Positions 1 to 10,402 of a stretch of DNA of 64,000 nucleotides are shown one piece after another (the stretch's first letter is position 1; the number at the start of each line of letters is the position of its first letter). Origin of the DNA: Pseudoips prasinana (lineage: Eukaryota; Arthropoda; Insecta; Lepidoptera; Nolidae). The stretch is taken from contig OX621253.1 in the NCBI GenBank assembly GCA_951640165.1, positions 32,743,969 to 32,807,968 of the forward strand. The letters are read 5' to 3'. The position numbers and the translations under genes were made by a program. Under the pieces are notes generated by a model. The model did not search any database and was not told where the DNA came from. It worked only from the letters and a program-made list of their open reading frames with translations.

Positions 1-155
1 AACTATTTGTTTTGAGTCGGACAACTATTTGTGTGACCCATAAATATATGTTCTGAGTCTGGATGTAATTTATGTCCGTTTATTATTTGTTTGTAAAGTA
101 CTCCGAGCTACAGAGATTAGATTCCCTAGCGCGGGCGTTGCAAAAAAGAAAGAAA
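1..155 (+). mobile_element. SINE J copy, cut by window edge
   Basis: The body matches two other copies, at 39310 and 61706: the segments GGACAACTATTTGTGTGACC, TCTGGATGTAATTTATGTCC and CAGAGATTAGATTCCCTAG recur in order. The tRNA-like head lies outside the window. It ends in an A-rich stretch with AAAG repeats near 143-160, as expected for a retroposon tail. Confidence 0.6.
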
Positions 156-1222
156 AAAAGATATACATTATACGAATTACTTTTAATGTTTTTTAAGTTG
201 TCTACTATTGGTTGAGTCGTTTAATAATAATTAACAAAGAGATAAATTGGTTAATAATTGTATATTATTATGTAAATCACAAATATTGAAATTAAAACAA
301 AAAAAATTAATCAGGTCATCATCATTCCGAGTGTGTTGCGATCAGCGTCATATATATGTTTTCTAAAATAGCTGACCGAGTAATTATGATTTTATTTCTA
401 TAAAAAAAGTGCGAGGAGTAGTAGTTTTATTTGACTCCGTTTTAGATACCGGTCTTAGTACCCATGTTGCGGTCAATTCCTGAGAGTTGTAGGTGCAAGC
501 GAAATCTTCAGCGTCATGCACTCCCTTTGGACTTCTAACCTAATAATGTTACTACATCCATTAACAATAACCAATTAATTCCTTTAAGTTATTGTATGTC
601 ACTTAAACAACCTAAAACCGCTACCGCTTATATCTCTTACCGCATAACACCTTAACCTCAGCGGTGGAAACGCGTGCTCTAATGAAATTAATTAAATCGA
701 GTGGTATGCGGGCTGATTTGTTAGCTCTGGCTGTTTCAACGGATTTCCATGTCAATTTGTTTAGGAGATTTGTAAAGTTCGTTAATAAAAGACGTCAATA
801 AATACTAGTAAGAATGTTGAAATAGTATTGTCAAGGCGTTTTTTATTAAATAAAAAACACCTTTCAAAAAATATTTGATTTATCGATTTCAGAAAAGAGA
901 ACATAATGTCACTAAAATTATATATACCCCTGACATAGGGGGTGCAATTTTAACTTTTTGATTAGAGTGAAAATTATAGGTAATGTGATAAGTTACAATT
1001 CGCGATTCATACGAGAAGATACTGTATGTGCATAAAGATAAATCACATTCTTAACTAATATCTATTTCTGTTATTATTTATTTGTTACCTTTTATCGGAA
1101 AAGAACTGTATAGGGTCACACTCAAACCAAATAGGTTAAAGTGTCACTAAATAAAATAATGTTTGAGTTCCTTTGTGAATTGGTAATTTTAAATACTTCA
1201 AAAAAAAGGCATAATCTTATTG
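156..1222. other. AT-rich stretch, no gene recognised
   Basis: Holds short frames only. A 3' splice-like string (GATTTATCGATTTCAG) ends near 892, but the following sequence does not stay open, so no exon is called. Confidence 0.5.
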
Positions 1223-1357
1223 TACAAACGCCAGCACATGAAGCCCTGTCTGTCAAATTTCCCCAATTGAAAGTGAACCTTATGCTTATGTGATAAAGTT
1301 GAAAATCTATAAAAGAAATTTTACATCTAGGGGTAGCTGGATGTGCTGGCGTCTATA
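1223..1357 (+). mobile_element. MITE F copy 1
   Basis: A palindromic element. The left end reads TACAAACGCCAGCACATG and the right end mirrors it as GGATGTGCTGGCGTCTATA. The interior CCCCAATTGAAAGTGAACC is shared with copies at 28927, 31173, 36484 and 55441. TA at both edges suggests the Tc1/mariner-type target; no transposase is encoded. Confidence 0.75.
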
Positions 1358-1686
1358 CATGCTACTCGTCTCCAAAAACTAACTTGAACTTACGCATACT
1401 TCAGAACCATAACAGCATAAAATTTAAATTACCTGCAACAAAAACATACATATATTAATATTACAGTCGATTTAATATTCATTCAACAAAATATAGTCAG
1501 GAACAGCTAATCTAGTTAGGGCCCTTAGTTAATTAATAACAGAAAGGAAAATAAAGGAACTCGATGGAGGTGGCTATTTTCGATCTCCGAACATGGTGGG
1601 AAAAGTTATCATTCATAGTATAGTTTAAAAAATGCCAGCATGACAGAAACACACAAACGACTCCAGTAACTACTTTGTTATTTCAG
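1358..1686. other. No gene seen; possible intron end
   Basis: AT-rich. The last 20 bases, ending in TTGTTATTTCAG, have the form of a 3' splice site for the candidate exon that follows. Confidence 0.4.
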
Positions 1687-1902
1687 CCGACACCTGACTG
1701 CTGGACTGGACAAGGTCTTCACGATTGCCGGTCCCAGCGTGGGATCTTCGGGTACGAATCTTTTCTCAGTGCCCATACTGACTTGAAAATGCGTGAGAGA
1801 GTCGGATTTAACGACGTTTTATGCAAATATCACTCTAAGTTAACGCGGACCGTTCGCCCGAGTGAAGATCAGGGGGAACACTTCATCGGTTACTTAAGTT
1901 AA
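1687..1902 (+). CDS. Candidate terminal host exon, unknown protein
   Basis: Directly after TTGTTATTTCAG a frame of 71 codons stays open and ends in TAA. It starts PTPDCWTGQG and ends GEHFIGYLS. The segment is clearly richer in GC than its flanks, as host exons often are. A second frame, shifted by one base, is also open for about 32 codons (RHLTAGLDKVF...), so the true frame is uncertain. No AATAAA lies close downstream. I recognise no domain. It could also be an old transposon fragment. Confidence 0.3.
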   Translation, partial: PTPDCWTGQGLHDCRSQRGIFGYESFLSAHTDLKMRERVGFNDVLCKYHSKLTRTVRPSEDQGEHFIGYLS

Positions 1903-2904
1903 AGTAAATACTAATCAGTAATGGTTTAAAACTTGCATAAACAAACCAAGCCAAAACAAATTTTGGGTATAGTGAACCCCAAATATTATACGGAGATGAA
2001 AAATCCATCGGTTATTTTATTATAAGAGCTCTCAGTTGTAGCACGAACAGCAACTCTAGCCAGTCTGTGTCTGTCTATCTACCGTCGCATTACCGTGAGG
2101 GTAGTGGCACTCAAACGTGCTAGTTTATTTCAATTTTAGTAAACCCTGTATATTTCTCTCTTTACTCTTAGTGGCTACTTTTACTCCTGAAATGAGTACA
2201 TTATAAGTAAGTTTTATTTCTTCTGAAATAATGAAATTTAATCAGCACGTATTTCTTCTGTTTTCTCATTTCTAATGCTATCGGTTTCCATTGACCTGGT
2301 TGTGGGTATCTACCAGAATTATTTGAAGGACTGTCATCTGACCTTGAAACCTATAAAAACAAAACTTGAAAACATCCCGCACTTCCGAAAAAGTCGCATA
2401 AATGTGTATAGTCCGTAAGATTTTTATTGTCTGATAAACTTTTATTGTCAGATATTACTGACGAATTGAAAATATAATTAAAAGCCGATTCCATAATTTC
2501 TTACACAAATACCTAGTTAAGGTAAATACTTATGCATCTAATTATTTGACATCTATTTGCCAAAGTTAAATGTTGCTATTTCAATGCGTTCCCGAGAAAG
2601 AAGTCAACACACAGAGAGACGGACGACGAAATGACCTTTGTATACGATAGTTACATAACTCCTTAATTCTTCAACTACGAGCATCAAACTGCCACATCTT
2701 ATTGCTTATTTATAGAAACATTAAAGTGTAATGTAATCTGTAATCAACTTTAAATTAGACGGCTCCGTTAGAAGCGACCTTCAAACTTGCGTCGATTCTC
2801 ATTATACAAATCCGGCGGTAACACTTGGATGCTTACTTACGCACTTTGATAGGATCTACATTTAAAACAGTCTTTTTACTTAATTGTATATAAACCTCAA
2901 TTTA
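1903..2904. other. No gene or named repeat seen
   Basis: Base composition drops back to AT-rich after 1902. The stretch 2270-2420 is slightly more GC-rich but has no long frame or clear splice signals. Confidence 0.4.
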
Positions 2905-3290
2905 TTTTATTCATTTATTTCCAATTTATGTACACACTAAAAGTATGAAAGAAAGAAAGAATAAACAAGAAAAGACATTGTACAAAAGTACTACTTATTT
3001 CTAAAGAAATCTCTTCCAGTAGACCTGCAAGAGGAGATTTTGGAAGAGAGGAAGATATGAGTGTGTAGGATGATATACATACATACGATAAAAATACACA
3101 TATACATAAATACATACATAATTTTAAATAATAAACTACATAATATACATATATCTAAGGCAAAGAGGAGAGGTAGTGTTCCTTTAATTTTTTTTTAAAT
3201 GTGGAGATTGTATTACAGTTTCGAAAGTTAGGCGGAAGAGAGTTCCACAGCCTAACCGCCTGAACAGTGAAGGTTGAACAGGAAGTTTAT
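2905..3290 (-). mobile_element. LINE 3' region, antisense fragment
   Basis: The strings AAATCTCTTCCAGTAGACC and GGCGGAAGAGAGTTCCACAG are the antisense of the C-terminal and 3' UTR parts of Jockey/CR1-type LINEs. The second also occurs, diverged, near 19770. Tetranucleotide GAAA and CATA runs flank it, consistent with a decayed tail. Too degraded for a family name. Confidence 0.45.
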
Positions 3291-3329
3291 GTGATCTGCC
3301 TTAACTTTTATCATGACAGACGAATTACC

Positions 3330-3600
3330 ACAGCTGGACAAAAGCCTCCCCAAAAGATTACCACAAAGGAATTGTGTCGATTATTTGGAGAGGAGATTGG
3401 CGATCGCGGTATGATGGCCATAGTACACAGAGGGACGCTCTCTGAGAGATATGTACTCAGTTCAATTTCTAAGCCCCCCGGGAGGAAATGGGTTGGAGAT
3501 ATTCTTTGCCCTCAGCCACACAGCACATGGCCATCTGCTACATATATAGTTTATTGTGATTTTAATTGTTACCGATCAGCAAATAAAACTTTAAGCTAAA
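3330..3600. mobile_element. Chimeric LINE debris with 110-codon frame
   Basis: GCTGGACAAAAGCCTCCCC is the antisense of an RTE tail. The following GAGATTGGCGATCGCGGTATG resembles fragments at 7930 and 17860. The 110-codon frame across 3267-3599 joins these unrelated pieces and is therefore unlikely to be a gene. Confidence 0.4.
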
Positions 3601-3744
3601 GCTTCAAACGAGTCATTGCCCTATGTCAAATGGAAATTCTCCTAGGCTAAGTGAAAATGTCATATTAAAATAATTAACTTTAGCTTAATAATAATTAACT
3701 TTAGCTTCTATAACAGTAGTATTAATATTTATTAATCGTAGTTA

Positions 3745-4046
3745 GACTGCCTCGTCGGTCTAGCGGTAGCGTGTATAACAGGCAATGAGGTGCCGGGTTC
3801 AAAACCTGGGTGGGGTTAAAAACTGATTCTTGGGATTTTCTGTTAAGATAATTTCTTAGTATCAGTCCGAAGTCTGGAAGTTGGTGGTATTACACCCCGT
3901 GCCTTGGAGAGCACGTAAAGCTATCTGATCTGTACCTGACCCCTTCCCCGTCGTGCTAGTAGTCACATCGAACATGAGAGTGATGGAATGGAGCCCTAGG
4001 TTTGCGCACACACTTGGGTCCTATAATATGCCCCTCCCAGACTACG
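3745..4046 (+). mobile_element. SINE A, near full length
   Basis: The tRNA-like head has an A-box-like GGTCTAGCGGTAGCG and a B box GGTTCAAAACC. The body (GTCTGGAAGTTGGTGGTATT, CGTGCCTTGGAGAGCACG, GAGAGTGATGGAAT, TTTGCGCACACACTTG) is shared in order with the copies at 8826 (minus) and 12277. Confidence 0.8.
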
Positions 4047-4503
4047 TCGTTTCCGAAATTTCACCATTAGAACATTAATATTACTGTCAGTAGACACAAA
4101 CTTGTTCGCAATTCCCAAAATCAAATACAAGAAAACAAGCCCATGCTCCATAAAATCAGTTTGATACTCGTATAAAATGGCCTGACCTGGGGTAGAACCG
4201 CGGAAACCACGAAGCATGTACAAAGAAATTTATGTGGGTAAATTGAGAGTAATGTCCCACAATATTGGGTAACTCGAGACCTTACGGACATGAAGAGTTA
4301 TAGAGACCGCAGTGAAAATATTGTGAAGGTGTATAACGTAGGATGGTTACAATACTGCATGAATAAATTAATGGGATTAGAATGTATGTGGTTTTATTGA
4401 GGTTAAAAGAAAATTGCAAATGCTGAAGTAAGAAGCTCTACCTGGAATACTGTTTTAAATAATAATAATATCCTGTGACATTATTCACAAACTAAGCATA
4501 GCC
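4047..4503. other. No gene seen
   Basis: Moderately AT-rich. A minus-strand 75-codon frame over 3996-4223 begins in the SINE A tail and has no recognisable content. Confidence 0.4.
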
Positions 4504-4690
4504 TGTATTATGAAAACCAGATAACTGATATACTACATATTATTTTTCTTTCGTAAATACATACTTATGTAGATAATTACACCTAGACTCAGGACAATCA
4601 GACATTTTCATGAACACAAATATCTGTCCTAGGTGGGAATCGAACCTACGACCTGCGGCCCTGTCGTATTAAATAACACGGTATTGACTT
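4504..4690 (-). mobile_element. SINE C, minus copy
   Basis: Reads, in antisense, the SINE C order: AACCAGATAACTGATATAC, CATACTTATGTAGATAATTA, ACTCAGGACAATCAGACA, CACAAATATCTGTCC, and the B box region GGGAATCGAACCTACGACC. The tRNA-like head is partly lost. Confidence 0.75.
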
Positions 4691-5032
4691 CAACTTTGTA
4701 TAAACATTTATTTCATTACTTTTATGAGAATATCATAGAAGGACATTATTTCGAATCCAGAAAGTAAAATAAAGCCCTTAAAACCAATTATAAAATTACA
4801 TTCAATATATTTAAAAATTAGAGATATTTATGTATTTATTCATTTATAAGATATTATTTACTAAGAAAATGATATAGAATCTAACAAAATATAAACAAAC
4901 GAATATCTGGAAACTATCACTCCATTAACGATAAAACCGCCATTTGTTCCGTATGACTTAAGATAGTTATTGTTTTAAAAGACATAGAACTGAGTTTTAG
5001 TTATCTATCTACCAATCAATAATTTCCAGACA
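4691..5032. other. AT-rich, nothing recognised
   Basis: Very AT-rich with no open frame or repeat signature. Confidence 0.4.
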
Positions 5033-5145
5033 CAGCTGGATGCGGATTGTGCAAGACCGGCAATTGTATATATCTTTAAGGGAGGACTTTGTCCAGCAGA
5101 GGACGTCATTCGGCTCATAAGATGATGATGATAATGATGAATCAA
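5033..5145 (+). mobile_element. RTE-type LINE 3' tail
   Basis: Contains TGGATGCGGATTGTGCAAGA, then GACTTTGTCCAGCAGAGGAC and a GATGATGATGATAATGATGA tail. This is the end of the RTE-like coding region plus its tail; the same end recurs at 12793, 20498, 20782, 60830 and 63413. Confidence 0.7.
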
Positions 5146-5554
5146 TAATTTTGTAATATAAAATTTGTTTCGGACCATTCTCAAAGCATGCCCTACCTAT
5201 AAAAAGCATTTTTTTTTTTCGTTTTATGCCAACAAATTTTACTGTATTCGATTTTGATCTTCATTGTGAGTATCTTAATGATAAAAAGCATATACATTTA
5301 CTCTGTTCGTTAATGCGGTGTCTATTAGCGTCTATATCTGTGGTACTCCCCATAAATTGGGTGCGTTTGTAATATATGCGGCCGAAGTTCGGTCAAGACT
5401 GAAATAACTTGAGAGATTAAAGATATTTAACTTGTTTGAAGTTGTTTTGCGAAAATATGCAAGATACTTTCAAGCAATATTGCGAAAATAAATATGAACT
5501 CTACATAATTAAATTAATTATGATTAAAACAAGTTTGATTTTTAACCAACTTTG
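5146..5554. other. No gene seen
   Basis: Contains a T run at 5210-5219 and AT-rich sequence. No repeat family assigned. Confidence 0.4.
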
Positions 5555-5640
5555 TAAGAAGGAGGTTATTAATTACACTATATGTTTGTATGTATGTATG
5601 TCACCTCCCATGTTTGTGAATATATTTTGTTAATTAGATT
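5555..5640 (+). repeat. Fragment of the ACTTT..GGAGGT repeat
   Basis: AACCAACTTTGTAAGAAGGAGG followed by a TATG run resembles CCGACTTTAAAAAAGGAGGTG at 7827 and CCGACTTTAATAAAGGAGGTGG at 25141. Only the conserved edge is visible. Confidence 0.4.
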
Positions 5641-5642
5641 CT

Positions 5643-5757
5643 TTATCGTATGGGTAGTGGTTACCCTGGTGCCAGAGTTTTCCAAGTTACCCAGTAGTCC
5701 TCTGAAATGGCTTATTAACGGTTGTCTAATAACAACAACCGGGACCGACTCGTTCAG
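5643..5757 (-). mobile_element. S5 SINE, 3' part
   Basis: Antisense of the S5 tail: ATCGTATGGGTAGTGGTTACC, CCCAGTAGTCCTCTGA, ACGGTTGTCTAATAACAACA and CCGGGACCGAC align with the ends of the copies at 50265 and 50998. The 5S-like head is missing. Confidence 0.65.
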
Positions 5758-5771
5758 AATTAAGCCAAGTA

Positions 5772-6240
5772 TGTACTGACATCACCAAGATTTGTTCTTG
5801 GCTGGTATCGAACCCCCGACCTCTGGCTTAGCAGTCAGGGACACTAACTAAATAAATACAATAAAAATAATACTTTTGAAACATTTTCCCCGCGTAGCAC
5901 ATGCTAGGTCTTCCTAAGCATTTGTGCCTAACGTTTTAAGGCTGGAAGCTGAAAATCAGTATCACAGTCTACATAGGCTGTAACGATATGCTGAGCTGCA
6001 GCCTTTTAGACAAATATCGATTATGTTTGTTTGTTATGTTGATTATATTTAGATTTGTATTGTAGCTTTTATGTACTTACCTATATCTGTTCTCGCTGTT
6101 TTTGTTTATTTCTTTGTTTAAAGTAGGTAGTATATATCTGTGTTGATTTTAATGTTTTTTATGTCGTGTCTAATAAAACTTTTTTCTTTCTTTCTTTCTT
6201 TCTTTCTAACCACTAGACCAAAAGGTCAGCCAATTATTAC
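5772..6240 (-). mobile_element. SINE C, split by a LINE tail
   Basis: The antisense body with B box (GGTATCGAACCCCCGACCTC) runs to CACTAAC at 5848. The antisense A-box part CACTAGACCAAAAGGTCAGCC resumes at 6211. The two halves are separated by 357 bases flanked by the repeated pentamer CTAAC (5844-5848 and 6206-6210). Confidence 0.7.
5849..6205 (+). mobile_element. 5'-truncated LINE tail inside SINE C
   Basis: Inserted with CTAAC duplicated on each side. The last part reads TCTAATAAAACTTTTTTC followed by five or more CTTT units, that is, an AATAAA-like signal and a simple-sequence tail. No reverse-transcriptase motif remains, so the clade is unknown. Confidence 0.55.
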
Positions 6241-6384
6241 ACCTATCCCTTAATATGGTATATCCGTGATTTACCCTATTAGATATTAATTAAGATAGAA
6301 GGAGAAATACGACATAAGATTGCTCTTTCCCCTACATAATCAAATAAAGTCTGTGGCAATTACAAAAATTAACACTTAGCAAGA
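6241..6384. other. No gene seen
   Basis: AT-rich flank of the split SINE C. Confidence 0.3.
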
Positions 6385-6485
6385 ATCCCGCATCCCGCAT
6401 CTCGCAATCTCGCAAATGATCCCGGGGATCTCAGAACTGCTCACGGGATCCCGCGGGATTTTTTCGGGATTGTTAATCACGTCGT
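6385..6485. repeat. GC-rich CCCGCGGGAT motif cluster
   Basis: A sharp GC island in AT-rich DNA. It holds repeated ATCCCGCATC and CTCGCAA units, CCCGGGGATC, and the palindromic GGATCCCGCGGGATTTTTTC. Related words (GATCCTGAATCCCCTGATC) recur at 6796-6816. It could be the subterminal part of a DNA transposon (hAT-like), but no termini are proven. Confidence 0.35.
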
Positions 6486-6825
6486 GATTATCGGTCAATG
6501 TAAGAAAGGTTTTCGGTGCCTTTTGGCGTGTTTTTAGCAGGCTGCAATAGAAGGGGGTTATAATTTCGACTGTAGTTTTTTTGTACGTCTTTTACACGTC
6601 TTTTCCGTTATTTGAGAACCGAATTTCATAATTACTAGGTGTTGAATGGCATTAAATGTTGGTTGAAATGGTTAATGTAAAAATTGATGAAGATGAAGTA
6701 AAAAAATGTTTTCTATTAAATATAGAAAACTATTTTCATTTTTATTAGTTTAAATGGATCAAGTACTAAATAAAAAATTATAGTAATAAATATTTTGATC
6801 CTGAATCCCCTGATCCCGAAATTGG
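6486..6825. other. Possible interior of an unassigned element
   Basis: AT-rich, lying between the two GC-rich motif clusters. No frame. Confidence 0.3.
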
Positions 6826-7085
6826 TAGCGCCTGTACTATGGGAATCAGACAATTGAAAAAACATACTTATATACTTATTATATACTTATATTTGTTCGG
6901 GGTCTAGGCGTAAATTACATATATAATATGTTTATGTTTAGACATATCTAAACATAAACATATTATATATATAATTTACGCCTAGACCCCGAACAAATAA
7001 CCACCCTCATGACCCAATTATTTTGTCCTGGGTGGACTGGTGGAATCGAACCCCCGAACTCTAGCTTAATAGTCAGTGACACTAA
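6826..7085 (-). mobile_element. SINE C with internal palindrome
   Basis: Antisense order is kept at both ends: GCCTGTACTATGGGAATCAG at the left and TGGAATCGAACCCCCGAAC with CTAGCTTAATAGTCAGTGAC at the right. The middle carries an inverted duplication, described as a separate entry. Confidence 0.7.
6890..6999. repeat. Palindrome, 53-bp arms
   Basis: Left arm 6890-6942 and right arm 6947-6999 are reverse complements with one mismatch and a four-base loop. Both contain TTCGGGGTCTAGGCGTAAAT or its complement, which is SINE C body sequence. Confidence 0.9.
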
Positions 7086-7826
7086 CTATTAATCTCACAA
7101 AAAAAAAACTACATGTTTAGCATCACATCATTACGAGTAGTCTAAGATCCTTCGCCACTAAAATAATACCAACACAAGTACAGACAGTAACAAAACAGAC
7201 AACACTTAGCCACGCCAAGGAAAAAAGCCAAAATCAATAAATACCTTTTCCAACGACTGCATTACACAAATGCTGAAGAAAAAATACACAATAACATTGG
7301 AAAAAGTACCCTATTCAGTTAAAATAAGGTATGTTTTGCTGTGGCGGCGTATGTACGGATATATCAATGGAATTTTATGCAGATTTCATATTGAATTCCC
7401 GATTGTAGAATTTATTGTTACCGCGATGGCGTTGGGAGCTTTTTGTTATTTGCTGCTGGAGATGGTAAATACACGCTTAGGATTTAAAGGTGGAATATTT
7501 TGATATAATAGAAATGGTATTCCTTCGACTCTTTGTATTATTTGTATTTAGTGTTATTCGGTAGCGAATAAAACCACATACATGTATATAATAATATTAA
7601 AAATATATATGAAGCTATAATATAAGTGCTGTGTACAGTTATAATTGGACTACAGGTTAAAATTTTGCTTGTAACATCAAATATGTAGAACTTCATAGAA
7701 TCTGTAATCTGTTTCTGTACCAATAAAATAAAATAATATAAAAATATTATGATAATTACTGTATAAGAAAATCTTACAACAGACTTTTTTGACTCTTAAG
7801 ATTGTAATCCGATTTGGACATGTTAA
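7086..7826. other. AT-rich, one 77-codon frame of unknown meaning
   Basis: The plus frame at 7270-7503 begins MLKKKYTITLEK and contains a hydrophobic run (VEFIVTAMALGAFCYLLLEM). A GTATGT donor-like string follows the first 20 codons (7330). No family is recognised and codon content is AT-driven. The rest shows nothing. Confidence 0.25.
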
Positions 7827-7980
7827 CCGACTTTAAAAAAGGAGGTGTTTTTTATGCATTATCATCATCATGACTACTGATGCCTCCCCAAACAATGGGG
7901 GTATATGTCATAATCGCCCCGCTTGGGAGACGGGTTGGCGATCCCAGTAATAGTTCACAGAGAAAAACAAGGTGTAAATA
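7827..7980 (-). mobile_element. LINE tail fragment, antisense
   Basis: Begins with the CCGACTTT..GGAGGTG edge, then ATCATCATCATGACTACTG, a CCCCAAACAATGGGGGT hairpin and GACGGGTTGGCGATCCCAGT. The same order (CATCATG, CACCCCCACGATAGGGGGG, GACGGGTGGACAATCGCA) occurs at 17775-17915. Confidence 0.45.
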
Positions 7981-8025
7981 GTGGACATAACTCACGAAGT
8001 TTAATTTGCCTATCAACCTAAATAT

Positions 8026-8434
8026 AAAACCGGCCAAGTGCGAGTCGGACTCGCACATGAAGGGTTCCGTAGCAAAATCATTTGACCACTTTGGAAGTGT
8101 CTCTCGCGCAAACTATTCAGTTTAGAAAAAAATGATATTAGAAACCTCAATATCATTTTTGAAGACCTATCCATAAACACCCTACATGTATGGATACGAT
8201 GAAAAAAAGTTTTTGAGTGTCATTTCTATGTATGGCGACCCCCCAAAATTATTGTTCTCTTTCTATTTTTGTGTAAAAATCTTAATGCGGTTAAAATACA
8301 TCTACTTACCAAGTTTCGACATTACAGCTCTTATAGTTTGGGAAAAAAGTGGCTGTGACATACGGACGGACAGACAGACATGACGAATCTATAGGGGTTC
8401 CGCGTTTTGCCATTTGGCTACGGAACCCTAAAAA
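8026..8434 (+). mobile_element. E element, internally deleted copy
   Basis: Starts AAAACCGGCCAAGTGCGAGT, CGGACTCGCACATGAAGGGT, and ends CTACGGAACCCTAAAAA, with a GGACGGACAGACAGACAT microsatellite. Compared with the copies at 18006 and 55960 it lacks about 150 bases, including the poly-C tract. No protein is encoded; translations across it are artefacts. Confidence 0.8.
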
Positions 8435-8825
8435 GTGACTTGAAAAACATGCAAAATACACAAAAAGGAATATGGACTCCCCATTTAAGAATGAAGATCA
8501 GCTGAGGCATTTTAAGGGGCGCAAAAATAAGTTCATAGGGGATAGTGCTCCTTAACTTACGTCCACTCTGTCAGTTACACATTCTACATAATATGCTATT
8601 TCACTCGCGTAAGTGACGTCTCTTTCAGATGATACGCTCCAGCTAATAGCAGTATTATGTTAAAAGGTAAACCCGCGGTCCTCTATTTGACCTATTTCCG
8701 GCTAGCCGTCTCGACCGGAAATAGGAAGTGTTCCTATGTTATGTATATGTCCCGCACATATGACTAGTATCCATTGAAACCGGCAACTGAGGACGCAATT
8801 CGACCTAGAGGCAATTACTTACGCT
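8435..8825. other. No gene seen; one local palindrome
   Basis: CCTATTTCCGGCTAGCC / GACCGGAAATAGG (8691-8728) can pair into a short hairpin that may be the end of an adjacent repeat. Otherwise unassigned. Confidence 0.35.
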
Positions 8826-9150
8826 ATATTTAAATAATGTCCTTCTAGCCGAATTACAAGTCTCATTAGCGACATATTATAGTGCACAAGTGTGTGCGCA
8901 AACACAGGAACACTTTCTATCCATCACTGTCATGCTCCGATGGGACGCCTAGTGACACGACCGGAAAGAGGTCAGGCACAGAACCAACGGCTTTACGTGC
9001 CCTCCAAGGCACGGCGGTATAATACCGCCAACTCCCAGACTTCGAGCTGATGCTGAGAAAGTTTTCTTTAAACAGAAAAGTCCCGGAATCACTTATGGCC
9101 CGACCCGGGATTAAAACCCAGGACCTCATCCTCTGCGGGTTTTAAATAAA
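8826..9150 (-). mobile_element. SINE A, minus copy with 3' extension
   Basis: Antisense of the whole SINE A body: AAATAATGTCCTTCTAGCC, GTGTGCGCAAACACAGGA, CATCACTGTCATGCTCCGAT, GTGCCCTCCAAGGCACGG, ACTCCCAGACTTCGAGCTGA and the B box GGGATTAAAACCCAGGACC. The A-box end is eroded. Confidence 0.8.
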
Positions 9151-9683
9151 ACGTAAATTTAATATGATTTTGAATTATTATTAGCTACAACTTTTAATTT
9201 ATCTAATTGACGTTTATATGAGATTGTTAGAAGTTGGTTTATAAAAGACCACCCAGGAGTCATTTCCGTTATTTTAGTATTCACAGAGATAGCAAGTATT
9301 TATGTTCGCCTTTCGTGGAAACTGGTAGGCGGATTAGCGATTGAATTAATGTGTGTCTTGCTCCATTGATGTATTAACAAATTAACTAGGTATCTATTAA
9401 ACCACCGTAGGCGATGAAATCTGGCGTTACTTTGCTGAAATCTAAAACTGAACTACAAGTATATATAGAACTGTATGAACCAGACCGACTAACATGTTCT
9501 TTCTTATTCTTAGCGAGTTGGTAGCGATCAAAATTGTGTCCGCCACAAACTTGGCTAAGAATTGCATTATCAGTAGCGTCCATCAGATCTTGCAGTAGTT
9601 AGGGTTTGCGAAATATGAATAAGTATCCAAGCATTTACCGTTTCAAGCTGCATTCGTTAATGTAACCCCAGGATGACCAAGAT
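9151..9683. other. No gene seen
   Basis: Mixed composition. A minus 65-codon frame at 9386-9583 has no recognisable content. Confidence 0.35.
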
Positions 9684-10140
9684 TTTTTTTTTTTTTTTAT
9701 TTGTTATGAGTTTGCTCTTGACTCTAGTCTAAGTCAGAGATGACAGAGACAAAGTCTACGATGGAGCGAGCTTACCCAGAAGGAGCCTGTTCACTCTAAC
9801 TTTGAAGAGATTAGGGTTATAGGCTTTTGGAAACACCGACGCAGGCAGTGAGTTCCACTCTTTTGCTGTGCGCATTATAAAAGACGTTTGGAAACGCTTA
9901 GTGCGAATTGGCGGAATAGCTACAAGGTAAGGATGGTAAGATGCAGTGCGTCTGGATGTCCGATGGTAGAAGGGGGCCGGTGGGATGAAGTCGTGGAGTT
10001 CTTGGGCACACTCACCGAAGTACAATCTGTAGAAGACCGACAAGCAGGCAACCTTACGACGATGATTTCCCCGTTACGGCCAACCTGTGCTAACACATTG
10101 ACGACACGAAACATCTATATTCACCTTTCCCGCCCGCAAA
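9684..10140 (-). mobile_element. CR1/Jockey-like LINE 3' end, minus
   Basis: On the minus strand it holds the C-terminal part of the LINE polyprotein, a short 3' UTR, and a poly(A) seen as the T run at 9685-9698. The insertion is 5'-truncated. Confidence 0.7.
9756..10043 (-). pseudogene. LINE polyprotein C-terminus remnant
   Basis: The 95-codon frame contains HRTSRRTASYHPYLVAIPP and FIMRTAKEWNSLPASVFP, and ends RVNRLLLGKLAPS. This is the stretch typical of the region after the reverse-transcriptase domain in lepidopteran CR1/Jockey-type LINEs. The frame is open upstream of the first ATG (RKVACLSVFYRLYFGEC) back to about 10075, where a TAA lies in frame. All catalytic motifs are absent, so it cannot work on its own. 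Confidence 0.75.
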
Positions 10141-10299
10141 AAAGAGGCACATGCAGGTAGGACAGTCTAATTAAGCTAACTACACGCACCAGAATGATAA
10201 TAGACACATTTTTCCCATTTTTAAGAGGTTTCAATTCATCAGACGGGCCTGTTGGCGTGGATGGCAAATGATGATTATCAACATAAGTATTTTTTTTAC

Positions 10300-10402
10300 T
10301 AAATAGTATATCAGTTATCTGGTTTCCATAGTACAAGCTCTGCTTGGTTTCGGATCAGATGGCCGTGTGTAAATAATATCCCAGGATATTATTATTATTA
10401 TA
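10300..10402 (+). mobile_element. SINE C 3' end
   Basis: AGTATATCAGTTATCTGGTT, CCATAGTACAAGCTCTGC, ATCAGATGGCCGTGTGTAAA and an ATT tail match the last 100 bases of the full copies. Confidence 0.75.

Noticed and set aside
7270..7503. Small membrane protein
   Set aside because: One hydrophobic run in AT-rich DNA, no upstream or downstream gene signals and no family; left in a gap entry.
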